A stretch of DNA of 64,000 nt from positions 62,001 through 126,000 of the forward strand of contig NZ_JALBUT010000005.1 in NCBI RefSeq assembly GCF_033971905.1. Direction: 5' to 3'. The notes under the pieces are model-generated. The model had not been told where the DNA came from. It did not search any database and saw only the letters and a program-made list of their open reading frames with translations. This DNA comes from Intestinicryptomonas porci. GTDB taxonomy: Bacteria > Verrucomicrobiota > Verrucomicrobiia > Opitutales > Intestinicryptomonadaceae. Made by a program: the position numbers and the translations under genes. Each line of letters begins with the position of its first letter. The stretch's first letter is position 1. Below, piece after piece: positions 45,106 to 53,884 of the stretch.

Positions 45106-46010
45106 TACTTTGCCGAAATCTTGACGCGGACAAGCGAGCCTATCAAGTTCTTAACTTTTTCAGGATTATCCAGCTTGATTTTTACGAAAATTACTTTGCG
45201 GTCGGTAAATTCCGCGGGGTCTTGGCTGAAAAGGCGGTTGCTTTTGACATACGGGGATATTTCAAAAACCCTGCCTTTTAAAACCTCGTTTCCCAGTGCT
45301 TCTGGGACGCATTCGCATTCGTCGCCTGTTTTCACTTTCGAGATGTCGCTGACATATACTTCGGCTTCGACGAACATTGAGGAAGTGTCGGAAATTTCGC
45401 AAATTCCGCCTTCGCTCACGACTTCGCCAAGCTTTGAATTTATCTCGACGATTTTGCCCGAAATCGGGCTTGCCAAAATAAATTCGTCAAGAACTGCCTG
45501 CGCTTCCTTAACTGAAATTTCTGCAAGGGCGATTTTATTTTTCGCGTCCGCCTTGACGAGTTCGAGCATGTTTTTCGACTGGTTAAGCTTGCGGAGAATT
45601 GACTTTTGCTCGTAGTTTATCTTTTCGCGTTCGACGCGCGGAGGGTCTTTTTTGAGGACGTCAATATTTTGCTCGTAAGTTCCGGCAAGCTCTTCTATCT
45701 GGTTTTTTATTTCCTCTATTGAAATTTCGCATGAAGATTTCAGGGCGGTTAGGTTTGCCTTTGATTTTTCAAGAGCCGCTTCCGCTTTTGCGCTTCCCTT
45801 TAGAATCGCGATTTTCTGCCCTTTTGCGACTTCATCGCCTTTTTTTACGAATATTTGCTCTACTATGGGAGTAGAGCCCATCGGGGAGGGGGCGGCAAAT
45901 CGGGCGATGGTTTCAGACGCCGTGATTTTGCCGAGGCAGGCCACTGTTTCCTGCGCGTTTAACGACGCGCAGATTGCTGCAAATGCCATTGGCAGTAGAA
46001 ATTTCTTCAT
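45105..46010 (-). CDS. devB: DevB-type membrane fusion (HlyD-like) adaptor protein
   Basis: The 301-residue periplasmic adaptor has a signal peptide (MKKFLLPMAFAAICASLNA), biotinyl-lipoyl-like halves (VKKGDEVAKGQKIAILKG and SPISGKIVEINSKLGE), an alpha hairpin between them and a C-terminal beta barrel. It links a DevC/DevA transporter to an outer-membrane channel. The start at 46010 is chosen for the signal peptide. The longer frame runs into RNase P RNA and is rejected. It begins only 25 bases after the RNase P RNA 3' end, with no terminator and no clear ribosome binding site. Confidence 0.86.
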   Translation of the reverse strand: MKKFLLPMAFAAICASLNAQETVACLGKITASETIARFAAPSPMGSTPIVEQIFVKKGDEVAKGQKIAILKGSAKAEAALEKSKANLTALKSSCEISIEEIKNQIEELAGTYEQNIDVLKKDPPRVEREKINYEQKSILRKLNQSKNMLELVKADAKNKIALAEISVKEAQAVLDEFILASPISGKIVEINSKLGEVVSEGGICEISDTSSMFVEAEVYVSDISKVKTGDECECVPEALGNEVLKGRVFEISPYVKSNRLFSQDPAEFTDRKVIFVKIKLDNPEKVKNLIGSLVRVKISAK

Positions 46011-46035
46011 AATCTGTTTTGTTTTAAAAGTTTGC

Positions 46036-46414
46036 GTCGGGAAGCTGTAAGCCGAATTCTGTTTCGGCGCAAAGGCGTTTCTTTGCGCCATAGCATTCAT
46101 TTATCTACGCCGAAGCGTCTCCGCAAGGAGTGCGACATACCCGAAGATTAGCGGACGAGCAGCCCTTCTTCTTACGCTGTCTTGCACCGAATTGGGTTTG
46201 CCGTGCCGCCGCAAATTGCTTTGCAGCGCGGTGGGCTCTTACCCCGCCTTTTCACCCTTGCCGATTTCCCGGCGGTTTGTTTTCTGTGGCACTTTCCGTG
46301 AACGTTATTCAAGTTTTTGACCCAAAAACGTTCCCCGACTTTTCAATCGGAATTCCGCTCTGTGGTGTCCGGACTTTCCTCTTCCTTTTAAGAAGCGAAT
46401 GCGCACTTCCCGAC
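46036..46414 (-). ncRNA. rnpB: RNase P RNA (bacterial type A)
   Basis: The roughly 379-base catalytic RNA matures tRNA 5' ends. Conserved elements on the minus strand are GAGGAAAGTCCGGAC near the 5' end, GCCGGGAAATCGGC, AAGGGTGAAAAGGCGG with GTAAGAGCCCACC, AGATAAATGAATGC and the 3' AGAATTCGGCTTACAG. The P1 stem is formed by GTCGGGAAG (about 46414-46406) with CTTCCCGAC (about 46044-46036), which sets the boundaries to within a few bases. Several small frames crossing it are spurious. Confidence 0.93.
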
Positions 46415-46596
46415 AATGAAATATGCTTGTTATTCGCCATCTTTTTGCAAGATAAAAATTTCGGCGCGCGCAGATTGCAAAATTGGGAAATATCTTGAAA
46501 AAAGATTGACGAAAAGGCGATTTTGTACGACTATAAGATAATTAAGCGATAGCGGTCTATCGAATTTTTCAACAACAAAATCAAAAAGTTAAAACT

Positions 46597-46824
46597 ATGG
46601 CAGACAAAGCAGACAAAAACGAAAATAATGTACCCGGCAAATTCTATGTCGACAAACAATGCATCGAATGCGGACTTTGCAACGGCACTGCTCCCGACAA
46701 TTTCTCAATGGGCGACGGCGGAGCGTTTGTTTCCCGCCAGCCTGAAAACGACGAAGAGCTTTCTTTGGCAAACGAAGCCAAGGATTCCTGCCCTGTACAG
46801 GCAATCGGCGACGACGGCGAATAA
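46597..46824 (+). CDS. Single [4Fe-4S] ferredoxin
   Basis: The 75-residue acidic electron carrier has cluster ligands C22, C25 and C28 (CIECGLC) and C65 in DSCPVQAI, an arrangement for one [4Fe-4S] cluster. An acidic loop replaces the second site of dicluster ferredoxins. It stands alone, with a TTGACG box at 46506, an untranslated leader of perhaps 50-60 bases, and a strong terminator. The redox partner is not evident. Confidence 0.88.
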   Translation: MADKADKNENNVPGKFYVDKQCIECGLCNGTAPDNFSMGDGGAFVSRQPENDEELSLANEAKDSCPVQAIGDDGE

Positions 46825-46846
46825 TCGTTAAGATAAATTTTCCTCG

Positions 46847-46878
46847 GGCTTTCCTTTTGGCGGAAAGCCTTTTTTTTT
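46847..46878 (+). terminator. Intrinsic terminator of the ferredoxin gene
   Basis: A perfect GGCTTTCC/GGAAAGCC stem with a 7-base loop runs into nine Ts. Confidence 0.88.
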
Positions 46879-47103
46879 GCAATTTTGAGCCGCAGGCGGG
46901 CATTCTCCGCTTTTTTATAAGTTGTTGCAAATAATGGCAAAATTTATTCAATTTGCGCTTATTTGGCGCGATTTTTGCTTGCGGCGTTTTTTTGGAAAAA
47001 AATTAAAGCGGAAAATTTTTTGCCGATATTGAAAATACAATACGTTAATATATCTTTTGGGTAAACGTACTGTTTTTCATATTCAATGTTATAATGGTTA
47101 AGG

Positions 47104-47135
47104 CGGGCGTTCTTCTTTGGAACGCCCGTTTTTTT
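47104..47135 (+). terminator. Isolated intrinsic terminator hairpin
   Basis: A perfect CGGGCGTTC/GAACGCCCG stem with a 7-base loop precedes seven Ts. No gene ends just upstream, so it may end a small RNA or act as a leader attenuator for the CDF transporter. Confidence 0.78.
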
Positions 47136-47202
47136 GCAGGGGAGTTTGTCGCGCGCGCGATTTCGTTTTTTTTGCAGCGCGGCGAAAATTTGATTTTACA
47201 AA

Positions 47203-48231
47203 ATGCAAGACAGCGGATTTTCTTGTTTTGTTATGGATAAAAATACTTTCGCAGAAAACGAGGCAAAGTTGAAATTTCGCGCGCAGTCGTGGATAGTTTG
47301 CGGTTCAGCCGTTTTGCTTGCCGCAAAATTTGCGGCGTATTTTTTGACAAATTCCGTTGCCATATTTACCGATGCAATGGAAAGCATTGTGAATGTTTTG
47401 GCGGGATTGGCGAGCCTTTACTGCATTTATTGCGCAAGCATGCCAAAAGACGGCGACCATCCTTTCGGGCACGGCAAAATCGAGCTTCTTTCCGCTTCTT
47501 TGGAGGCAATGATGATTATCTTGGCGGGCGGGCTTATTATTTTTGAGGCGGCGGGCAGGTTTTTTAACGCCCAGGCAATAAGCCGTTTGGATTTGGGCAT
47601 TGCGATTGTTGCGCTTTCGGGGCTTGCCAATTTCATTATGGGGCAGATCAGCGTGAACATGGGGCGCAAGCACGATTCAATCGCCCTTGTCGCAAGCGGC
47701 AAACACTTAAAAAGCGATACTTATTCGACCATCGGGCTTGTTTTGGGGCTTGTCGCCGTCCGCTTGACGGGCTATTTGTGGCTCGACTGTGTTCTTGCGG
47801 CGGTTTTCGGATTTTTGATTTTGTTTGCGGGATTTGGCATTTTAAGAAAGACAATCGCAAACTTGACCGACAAGGCGGACGGGGAGTCTCTCGAAAAAAT
47901 GCTTGGCGCGATAAATGGTAATATGCAAAGCGACTGGATAAACATCCACAATTTGAAAATAATAAAGTACGGCTCTTATTTCTATGTGGATTGCGACCTG
48001 ACTTTGCCGAGATACTACAACATTTCGGAAGGGCATTGCGCCTATGAAAAATTGAAGGATGCCATGCGCGAAAATTTTTCGGACAAGATTTTGTTTTCGG
48101 TCCATTTCGACCCGTGCAAACCCGAGCAGTGCAAGCATTGCCAAATGGAGAATTGCTCATTGCGCTCAGAGCCTTTCCATTCGCGTGAAATTCTTACCAT
48201 AAACTGCATGACGGAAGTCGAAAAGCACTAA
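47203..48231 (+). CDS. Cation diffusion facilitator (CDF) family metal transporter
   Basis: The 342-residue protein has six helices and a C-terminal cytoplasmic domain. Metal-site motifs are FTDAMES in helix 2, HPFGHGKIE in the loop and HLKSDTYST in helix 5, giving the HxxxD/DxxxD pattern of Zn/Mn/Fe exporters. The C-terminal tail is cysteine-rich (CKPEQCKHCQMENC), unusual for the family, and could bind metal. An in-frame ATG at 47236 is a possible alternative start. Confidence 0.88.
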   Translation: MQDSGFSCFVMDKNTFAENEAKLKFRAQSWIVCGSAVLLAAKFAAYFLTNSVAIFTDAMESIVNVLAGLASLYCIYCASMPKDGDHPFGHGKIELLSASLEAMMIILAGGLIIFEAAGRFFNAQAISRLDLGIAIVALSGLANFIMGQISVNMGRKHDSIALVASGKHLKSDTYSTIGLVLGLVAVRLTGYLWLDCVLAAVFGFLILFAGFGILRKTIANLTDKADGESLEKMLGAINGNMQSDWINIHNLKIIKYGSYFYVDCDLTLPRYYNISEGHCAYEKLKDAMRENFSDKILFSVHFDPCKPEQCKHCQMENCSLRSEPFHSREILTINCMTEVEKH

Positions 48232-48232
48232 A

Positions 48233-48260
48233 AAAAAGGGGCGGCGAACCGTCCCTTTTT
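48233..48260. terminator. Bidirectional terminator between CDF and fabV genes
   Basis: A 12-base-pair stem AAAAAGGGGCGG/CCGTCCCTTTTT (one G-U) with a CGAA tetraloop lies between converging genes. Confidence 0.85.
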
Positions 48261-48277
48261 GACATTCTCTTTTTTTC

Positions 48278-49456
48278 TTAAATTTCAACGTCTTCTTGGT
48301 AGTCAACTCCTTCAAGCCCGAAGCCGAAGAGTTTTAAAAATTCCTTTTGATAGCCTTCAAAATCCGTAAGCTCTTTCAAATTGGAAGTTTCGATTTTGTC
48401 CCAAAGCCCGAAAACGCCGTCTTGAACGTCTTGGCGCATTTCAAGGTCGTCGATATGGACAAGACCGTCGTCCTGATAGTTCAGGCAGTTGTCGTTGTAA
48501 AGCTGGGTTGAAAAGAGTCGCTCAATTTGTTCGATACAGCCTTCGTGTATGCCTTTTTCTTTCATTACCTTGTAAAGTATTGAAATATATAAGGGAACTA
48601 CGGGAATAGCCGAGCTTGCCTGCGTCACAAGAGCCTTGTTCGCTGAAATAAAAGCTTTTCCGCGATGGATTTTTAATGTGGCGTCTATTCGTTCTGCGGC
48701 TTTTTCCAAATCTTTTTTTGCCTGCCCGATTGTGCCTTCGCGGTAAATCGGGTAGGTGAGCTTGGGCCCGATGTAGGTGTAGGCAAGCGACGTACAGCCT
48801 TCCGCAATCACGCCGGCTTCGTCGAGGGCTTTAATCCAAAGCTCCCAGTCTTCGCCGCCCATTACTTTTATGGTGTCTGAAATTTCCTTTTCCGTTGCAA
48901 CCGGAACGGTCACTTCCACAATCTGCCCCTTGTCGGTATCAAGAGACTTGTTGCGCGCGGGTTCTCCGACCGCTTTTAATACGCTCTTGTATGTTTCGCC
49001 CGTTTTGGGATCTGTGCGGCGGGGGGAAGCGAGAGAATAGACGATTAAATCGACCTTGCCGGAGGGTGAATTTTTTATGGCTTCAATCGTCTTTTGCTTG
49101 ATTTCATCTGAAAAGGCGTCGCCGTTTATGTTGGCGGCGTAAAGACCTGCCTCTTCGGCTTTTTTGGTAAACGCAACAGTGTTGTACCAGCCCGCGCTTG
49201 CGGTTCTGCCTCTTTCGGGATCGGCGGGGCGTTCAAAGAAAACGCCAATTGTGTCTGCATTGCAACCGAACGCCGCGCATATGCGGCTTGCCAGTCCGTA
49301 TCCTGTTGATGCGCCGATGATTAAGGCTGTTTTGCAGCCGTTTTTCATTGCACCTTTTTGCTTTACGTATTCGATTTGATTTTCAACGTTTTTTGTGCAG
49401 CCCTTCGGATGCGAAGTGATGCACAAAAAACCTTTCACTTTGGGTTCTACTACCAT
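48278..49456 (-). CDS. fabV: Trans-2-enoyl-CoA/ACP reductase FabV
   Basis: Reduces trans-2-enoyl-ACP or CoA with NADH in fatty acid elongation. The 392 residues are typical, larger than FabI. The family YX8K catalytic pair is Y238 and K247 (YREGTIGQAK), near the values known for FabV. The nucleotide motif GASTGYGLASR is near 48-58. FabV is intrinsically resistant to triclosan in studied species. It is followed downstream by the ispA gene's own unit, with no overlap. Confidence 0.93.
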   Translation of the reverse strand: MVVEPKVKGFLCITSHPKGCTKNVENQIEYVKQKGAMKNGCKTALIIGASTGYGLASRICAAFGCNADTIGVFFERPADPERGRTASAGWYNTVAFTKKAEEAGLYAANINGDAFSDEIKQKTIEAIKNSPSGKVDLIVYSLASPRRTDPKTGETYKSVLKAVGEPARNKSLDTDKGQIVEVTVPVATEKEISDTIKVMGGEDWELWIKALDEAGVIAEGCTSLAYTYIGPKLTYPIYREGTIGQAKKDLEKAAERIDATLKIHRGKAFISANKALVTQASSAIPVVPLYISILYKVMKEKGIHEGCIEQIERLFSTQLYNDNCLNYQDDGLVHIDDLEMRQDVQDGVFGLWDKIETSNLKELTDFEGYQKEFLKLFGFGLEGVDYQEDVEI

Positions 49457-49466
49457 AATTTCCCTT

Positions 49467-50363
49467 TTAGTTGATGCGGTTTTGCATATATAAAATCAAG
49501 TCCTTCAAGAAGCTTTCGTCTTTTCCCGTAAGCTTTTTGCAGGCTTCTATCGCCTTGTTTGAGAAATCCGCCGCAATCTCGCGCGATTTTTCAATGCCGT
49601 ACAAGTTGACATATGTGAGCTTTCCGTCAGCCGCGTCGAGACGCACAGTTTTGCCCATGGTTTCGGTGTCGCTTGTCGCGTCCAAAATGTCGTCGATTAC
49701 CTGGAAAGCCATGCCGACGTTGTAGCCGATTTCCCTTGCGAGCTTGAATTTTTCATCGTCCGATGAATCCGCAAGGCGTATGCCCATCGTGATAGCCGCC
49801 GTAATGAGAGCCGCTGTTTTGTTTTCGTGGATGAAGTTTAGCTTTTCGGGCGTCATTTTGCCGTCGCGCTCTCCGAGCACGTCTTCGACTTGCCCGCCAA
49901 TCATCTTGAAACTGCCGCCCGCTTCTCCGAGGTCGCGCACCAAGTTTGCCGCAACTTTGGGGCTATCCTTGTAAGATTCTGCCAAGAACCAGAGCGAGAA
50001 TGTCAAAAGAGCGTCTCCCGCAAGGAGTGCCATGGCTTCGTCAAACTGCTTGTGGCAGGTGGGCTTTCCCCTTCGCAAGTCGGAATTGTCCATTGCGGGA
50101 AGGTCGTCATGGATTAGCGAATAGGTGTGCATGCTCTCGATTGCGACGCATGCTGGAAGCGGGTCTAATGATGACGGCAGGAGTTCGTAAGACGCCAAAA
50201 GCAAGATGGGGCGCAGGCGTTTGCCGCCGACTTTCATGGAGTAGCGCATTGCCTGGTGTATGAGCGACGGGCGTGCGTCCGATGGCGGGAGATATTTTTC
50301 TATAGCGTCTTCAACCATTTGGCGTTTTTCTTCAAATGCCTTTTTAAATTCTTCTTTTTTCAT
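49467..50363 (-). CDS. ispA: Farnesyl/geranylgeranyl diphosphate synthase
   Basis: Chain-elongating prenyl transferase supplying quinone and undecaprenyl precursors. The 298 residues have the first aspartate-rich motif DDLPAMD (86-92), the second DDILD (224-228) and GGKRLRP near 47-52. The chain length of the product (C15 or C20) cannot be fixed from the sequence alone. fabV follows 10 bases downstream on the same strand. Confidence 0.92.
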   Translation of the reverse strand: MKKEEFKKAFEEKRQMVEDAIEKYLPPSDARPSLIHQAMRYSMKVGGKRLRPILLLASYELLPSSLDPLPACVAIESMHTYSLIHDDLPAMDNSDLRRGKPTCHKQFDEAMALLAGDALLTFSLWFLAESYKDSPKVAANLVRDLGEAGGSFKMIGGQVEDVLGERDGKMTPEKLNFIHENKTAALITAAITMGIRLADSSDDEKFKLAREIGYNVGMAFQVIDDILDATSDTETMGKTVRLDAADGKLTYVNLYGIEKSREIAADFSNKAIEACKKLTGKDESFLKDLILYMQNRIN

Positions 50364-50441
50364 AATGGCTTTAAATTCTCGAATAGATACCGAAAAAAGT
50401 CAATTTTTATTGTTTCGGCGGCCAATCCTGTAATTCTATGA

Positions 50442-50469
50442 TTGACAAATTGTTATTTAATAGTTTAAC
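50442..50469 (+). promoter_or_regulatory. Putative promoter of the Sel1-type secreted protein gene
   Basis: TTGACA (50442-50447), a 16-base spacer and TTTAAC (50464-50469). Transcription would start near 50476, giving a leader of about 37 bases with no ribosome binding site. Confidence 0.4.
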
Positions 50470-50512
50470 CTGTTGGCGTCTCTTAAATCTCGTCTATAAC
50501 CTCTTTCCCGTA

Positions 50513-53500
50513 ATGAAAAAATACATTTTTACTTTTGTTCTGGCTTTAACGTCGCTTTTAAATTCCGTATCTTTTGCGGGCGAAATGTCCGATAATCTCG
50601 CGTTTTCAGACTTTGAAAAGTCTGTTAAACGGGAGTTTTGGCAGGACGGCTCAAAATTTACTTTTATTTTTTCCGCAGATTCTGAGCAAAAACTGACAAT
50701 CGTGGGCGATTTGAAAAAGGGCGCAAATGTATTTGTTTCGGGGCAATTTTTCCTGCTAAAAACAGGGCTTGATATGCTTTTGCCGAAATTTAAAGAAAAT
50801 GCCGAAATTAAAAATGCGCCGAGCGCAGACTTGGTGTACGGCGACAATATGTATATAATAAATCCTGATGATGTCGGGTTTATCATGAAAGAAATGGCAT
50901 TGTCATCTTATGCCGAAATTTATAGAGACGATATTTTCGGCATGAACATAAGCGGCATCGCGCAAAAGTGCGCACTTGCAATTATGTTGGATAGCAATTT
51001 ATCAAGAGATGAAAATTTTGATTTCTTTTTAACCGAGGCAGAAAAAATATATGAAGAAATAAAAGGCAAGAATGTATTGCCGGAGTATAGAGTTTTGAAT
51101 TTTGTTTTTGAGATTCTTGAAAACAGCAAAGAAAAAAAGCCGTATTACAAGGCTGAATATTTAAAGCTTCTAAAAGAGTACAAGAAAAACCACTCTTTTA
51201 ATCCGATCGACAAAACTTTTTACCACTTGCTTACAACTGACGATGCTCAAATTAAAGATGAATTGACCTCCTTTGTATCTTCTAATTTCAAAAACACTTC
51301 AAACTTTGCTGTTTTTCCAATTTGGTTTTCAATGACGAATGCGTTTGCAATAAATAAAAGTCAAAATGAACGCAATTTTAGCTTGGTTCGCGGACTTTTG
51401 GAAGAGCTTTTAAAAAGCGAAACTTTTGCAAAAGAGCGCGAAGATAAACTTCTTTTTGAAAGAGTTTTAATTGAAATTGACATGCTATCCAAAAATCCGA
51501 ATTATGCCGAAATCAAAGATAGGTTGCAGGCAAGGAAGGAAACTCCGTTTGAAATATTGAAGCTTGCCTATGTCTTTGAAAAATTGGGCGGCGCGGAAAA
51601 TTTGGAAAAATCGCGGGAATTTATGGCAAAATTCAAAAGCGAAATCCAAGGCTTTCCTCCGCTATATTCTCTTAATATAATTTTTAATGAAGATTTCGCG
51701 AAATTTATACTAAAAAATTTCGGAGTTTTAAACTATGCCGATTTTTTGGCAAGGTCGCCAAGCGGCAAAAAAATTCTTGAGGAAATCAAAACCGACAAGT
51801 CTTTCAACTTGTCAAAAGAAGACTTGATGAAAATTAAAATGCATGGCTATCTTTCCGACATCGAGGCTTGCGAAGAGCAGGAAGATTCGGAAGACAGAAA
51901 ACTTGCGTTTAAGATTTTAAAAAGCCATCTCGAAAATGATAAAGAATGCCGCAATATAGGCTTTTTGCAGTATGTGCTGTTTTGCATGTGCGAGGGCAGG
52001 AATACCGAAAAAGATATTGAAGGCGCAAAAAAACTTTTAAGAGAGTATATTGGAAATCTCAAAAATTTAAAAGGTGAACACAAAGATTGGGTGTTGAGGG
52101 ACATCTTGGAAATTCAAGAGACCCGCAATACTTTCGTAAATGGAAAGATAATCGAAATTAAATTGCCGAGTGAAATTATCGAAATTGCCAATAATTACAG
52201 CAAGGAAAACCGAACTGCCGACTTCTGCATGAAGGAATGCCAAAAGCTTTTGGAAGCAGGCAATCTTGAAGAGGCTTTGAAGTTGTACAGGGAAGCCGTC
52301 GAAAATGGATATACGGATACTTTTGAGCAAACTGATGCTTTAACGCGTTTATCAAAAATTTTGCCAGATGACGCGCTTGTGAAAGAAGCATGCCAAATAG
52401 GGCGAAATAGGGACGATAAATATTTTGACGCGTTTTCAGATTCAAGCATTTTTAAGGTATTTGCTCACCAAAAAAGGTATTCGGCTCTCGTAAAATATTT
52501 AAATTCGTCAAAGAAGATAAAGCCGTTTATAAAAGACGAAATTTTTGCAATCCTTTACAAGAAAGGCTTGGGCGTTACCAAAAATGAGGAAAAATCAGAA
52601 GAGCTTTTCAGAAAAGCGGAAAGTTTGAATACAAAACAGCTTTCGCTTATGGTAAAATTTTTATACGAATATGGTTTTTGGAGCGAAGCAGAAAAATCGC
52701 GCAAAGATTATCTGAATGAATTGCTCGTTCAAAAAAATCCAAATGATGTGGAGGCTGTTTTAAATCTTGCAGGCACTGAAATCCCGTCGCACAAGCACCC
52801 TGAAAAATTTGAGAGGATTGACAGGCTCTATCAGATGGCAATCCATTCTCCAAAATACGAAGGCGAAAAACTCGAATATATTTACAGGTTTTACGCTCTC
52901 GAAAACCGACCGAGCAGCGACTTGAAGAAGGCGTTTGAAGTTGCAAACATTGCGGCGAAAAAGAGAAATTCCTACAACAAAAACGAGGCAATGGAACGCC
53001 TTGCAACCCATTATTTATGCGGCTTGGGAGTCGAAAAAGACGAGAAAAAAGCGGTCGAAATTTTAAAGAATCTTTCCGAAGATAAAAGATGCGGAACATA
53101 CGCGCCTGCCGTCTTGATTTACTGCATGGAAAATGGCGTGGCGGGGCTTGAAAAAGACGAAAAAAAGATTGACGCGCTTTATAAAAAAATTTCGCCTGAT
53201 GATGTCTTTGGAATTACAAGCGCGCTAAGGGGCAGGCATTCCATTTACAAAAACCGCGCGCCTTTAAACAAGGAGTTTGCGACAAAATTTCTAAATGAAC
53301 TCATTAGGCGCGGCATAAACAAAAAAGAAGCTTTGTTTACGGTTTACCGCTATGCAACAGAAAACAAGAACTTTGATCCGCCCGAATATCGCGATGAAAA
53401 ACTCGCGTGGGATACTCTTCTTGAAATGGAAAAATTGAATGCAAAGGATAGTGGCATAAAACTCCGCAAGGCGCACCATTTGATAACGGGAGTCGGAGTT

Positions 53501-53773
53501 GAGGCAAATGTTGCGGAGGGGCTAGAGATTTTAAAAGAAATGGAAAGGCAGGGAAGCAAAATAGATGTTCCGCTAACATTTGCGTATATTTACTCTAACG
53601 GCATCGGCGTCGGGCGCGACGAGGCAAAGAGTAGAGAATACATCGCAAAATTGAAAAATAACAATTTTATAAATGGATGCCCGACAATAACAGAAAACAG
53701 CATTAATTACGGATATGTTTTGCCTTTCGGCAGAAAATGGCTTGAAGACTTGAAAAAGAATTTAAGGAAATAG
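50513..53773 (+). CDS. Large secreted Sel1/TPR-repeat protein
   Basis: The 1,086-residue protein has a signal peptide (MKKYIFTFVLALTSLLNSVSFA). The N-terminal third has no recognisable domain. The rest is a helical repeat solenoid. Sel1-like signatures are clear late, for example LYKKGLGVTKNEEKSEELF, HYLCGLGVEKDEKKAVEIL, LITGVGVEANVAEGLEIL and YSNGIGVGRDEAKSREYI. It probably acts as an envelope scaffold. It is rather AT-rich. The start at 50513 is preferred to 50438 for the signal peptide. It ends at a terminator. Confidence 0.75.
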   Translation: MKKYIFTFVLALTSLLNSVSFAGEMSDNLAFSDFEKSVKREFWQDGSKFTFIFSADSEQKLTIVGDLKKGANVFVSGQFFLLKTGLDMLLPKFKENAEIKNAPSADLVYGDNMYIINPDDVGFIMKEMALSSYAEIYRDDIFGMNISGIAQKCALAIMLDSNLSRDENFDFFLTEAEKIYEEIKGKNVLPEYRVLNFVFEILENSKEKKPYYKAEYLKLLKEYKKNHSFNPIDKTFYHLLTTDDAQIKDELTSFVSSNFKNTSNFAVFPIWFSMTNAFAINKSQNERNFSLVRGLLEELLKSETFAKEREDKLLFERVLIEIDMLSKNPNYAEIKDRLQARKETPFEILKLAYVFEKLGGAENLEKSREFMAKFKSEIQGFPPLYSLNIIFNEDFAKFILKNFGVLNYADFLARSPSGKKILEEIKTDKSFNLSKEDLMKIKMHGYLSDIEACEEQEDSEDRKLAFKILKSHLENDKECRNIGFLQYVLFCMCEGRNTEKDIEGAKKLLREYIGNLKNLKGEHKDWVLRDILEIQETRNTFVNGKIIEIKLPSEIIEIANNYSKENRTADFCMKECQKLLEAGNLEEALKLYREAVENGYTDTFEQTDALTRLSKILPDDALVKEACQIGRNRDDKYFDAFSDSSIFKVFAHQKRYSALVKYLNSSKKIKPFIKDEIFAILYKKGLGVTKNEEKSEELFRKAESLNTKQLSLMVKFLYEYGFWSEAEKSRKDYLNELLVQKNPNDVEAVLNLAGTEIPSHKHPEKFERIDRLYQMAIHSPKYEGEKLEYIYRFYALENRPSSDLKKAFEVANIAAKKRNSYNKNEAMERLATHYLCGLGVEKDEKKAVEILKNLSEDKRCGTYAPAVLIYCMENGVAGLEKDEKKIDALYKKISPDDVFGITSALRGRHSIYKNRAPLNKEFATKFLNELIRRGINKKEALFTVYRYATENKNFDPPEYRDEKLAWDTLLEMEKLNAKDSGIKLRKAHHLITGVGVEANVAEGLEILKEMERQGSKIDVPLTFAYIYSNGIGVGRDEAKSREYIAKLKNNNFINGCPTITENSINYGYVLPFGRKWLEDLKKNLRK

Positions 53774-53800
53774 TTTATAAGTTTATAAAGGCATAAGTCA

Positions 53801-53829
53801 AAAGGGCGCGGGAAGCTGCGCTCTTTTTT
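53801..53829 (+). terminator. Intrinsic terminator after the large Sel1-type gene
   Basis: AAAGGGCGC/GCGCTCTTT (one G-U pair) with an 8-base loop continues into six Ts. Confidence 0.78.
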
Positions 53830-53848
53830 GTGTTTTGAATTTGGTATC

Positions 53849-53877
53849 TTGACAATCAAAGAAATTGAATTTAATTC
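53849..53877 (+). promoter_or_regulatory. Putative promoter of the GH2 gene, leaderless placement
   Basis: TTGACA (53849-53854) and a weak -10 (TTAATT/TAATTC, 53871-53877) place the transcription start at or next to the ATG at 53885, just where a -35 box would sit for a leaderless mRNA. Confidence 0.45.
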
Positions 53878-53884
53878 TTTTATC

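Larger units (their letters stand above)
46825..47202. other. 378-base intergenic region between ferredoxin and CDF genes
   Basis: It holds the ferredoxin terminator, an AT-rich stretch with no frame of interest, a TATAAT at 47090-47095 without a good -35, and an isolated second terminator-like hairpin. I see no gene in it. Confidence 0.6.

Noticed and set aside
46011..46100. Longer start for devB
   Set aside because: It would read into the RNase P RNA and bury the signal peptide at 46010.
46130..46498. Open frame of 122 codons across RNase P RNA
   Set aside because: It lies on the opposite strand of a clearly conserved structured RNA and has no protein-like features.
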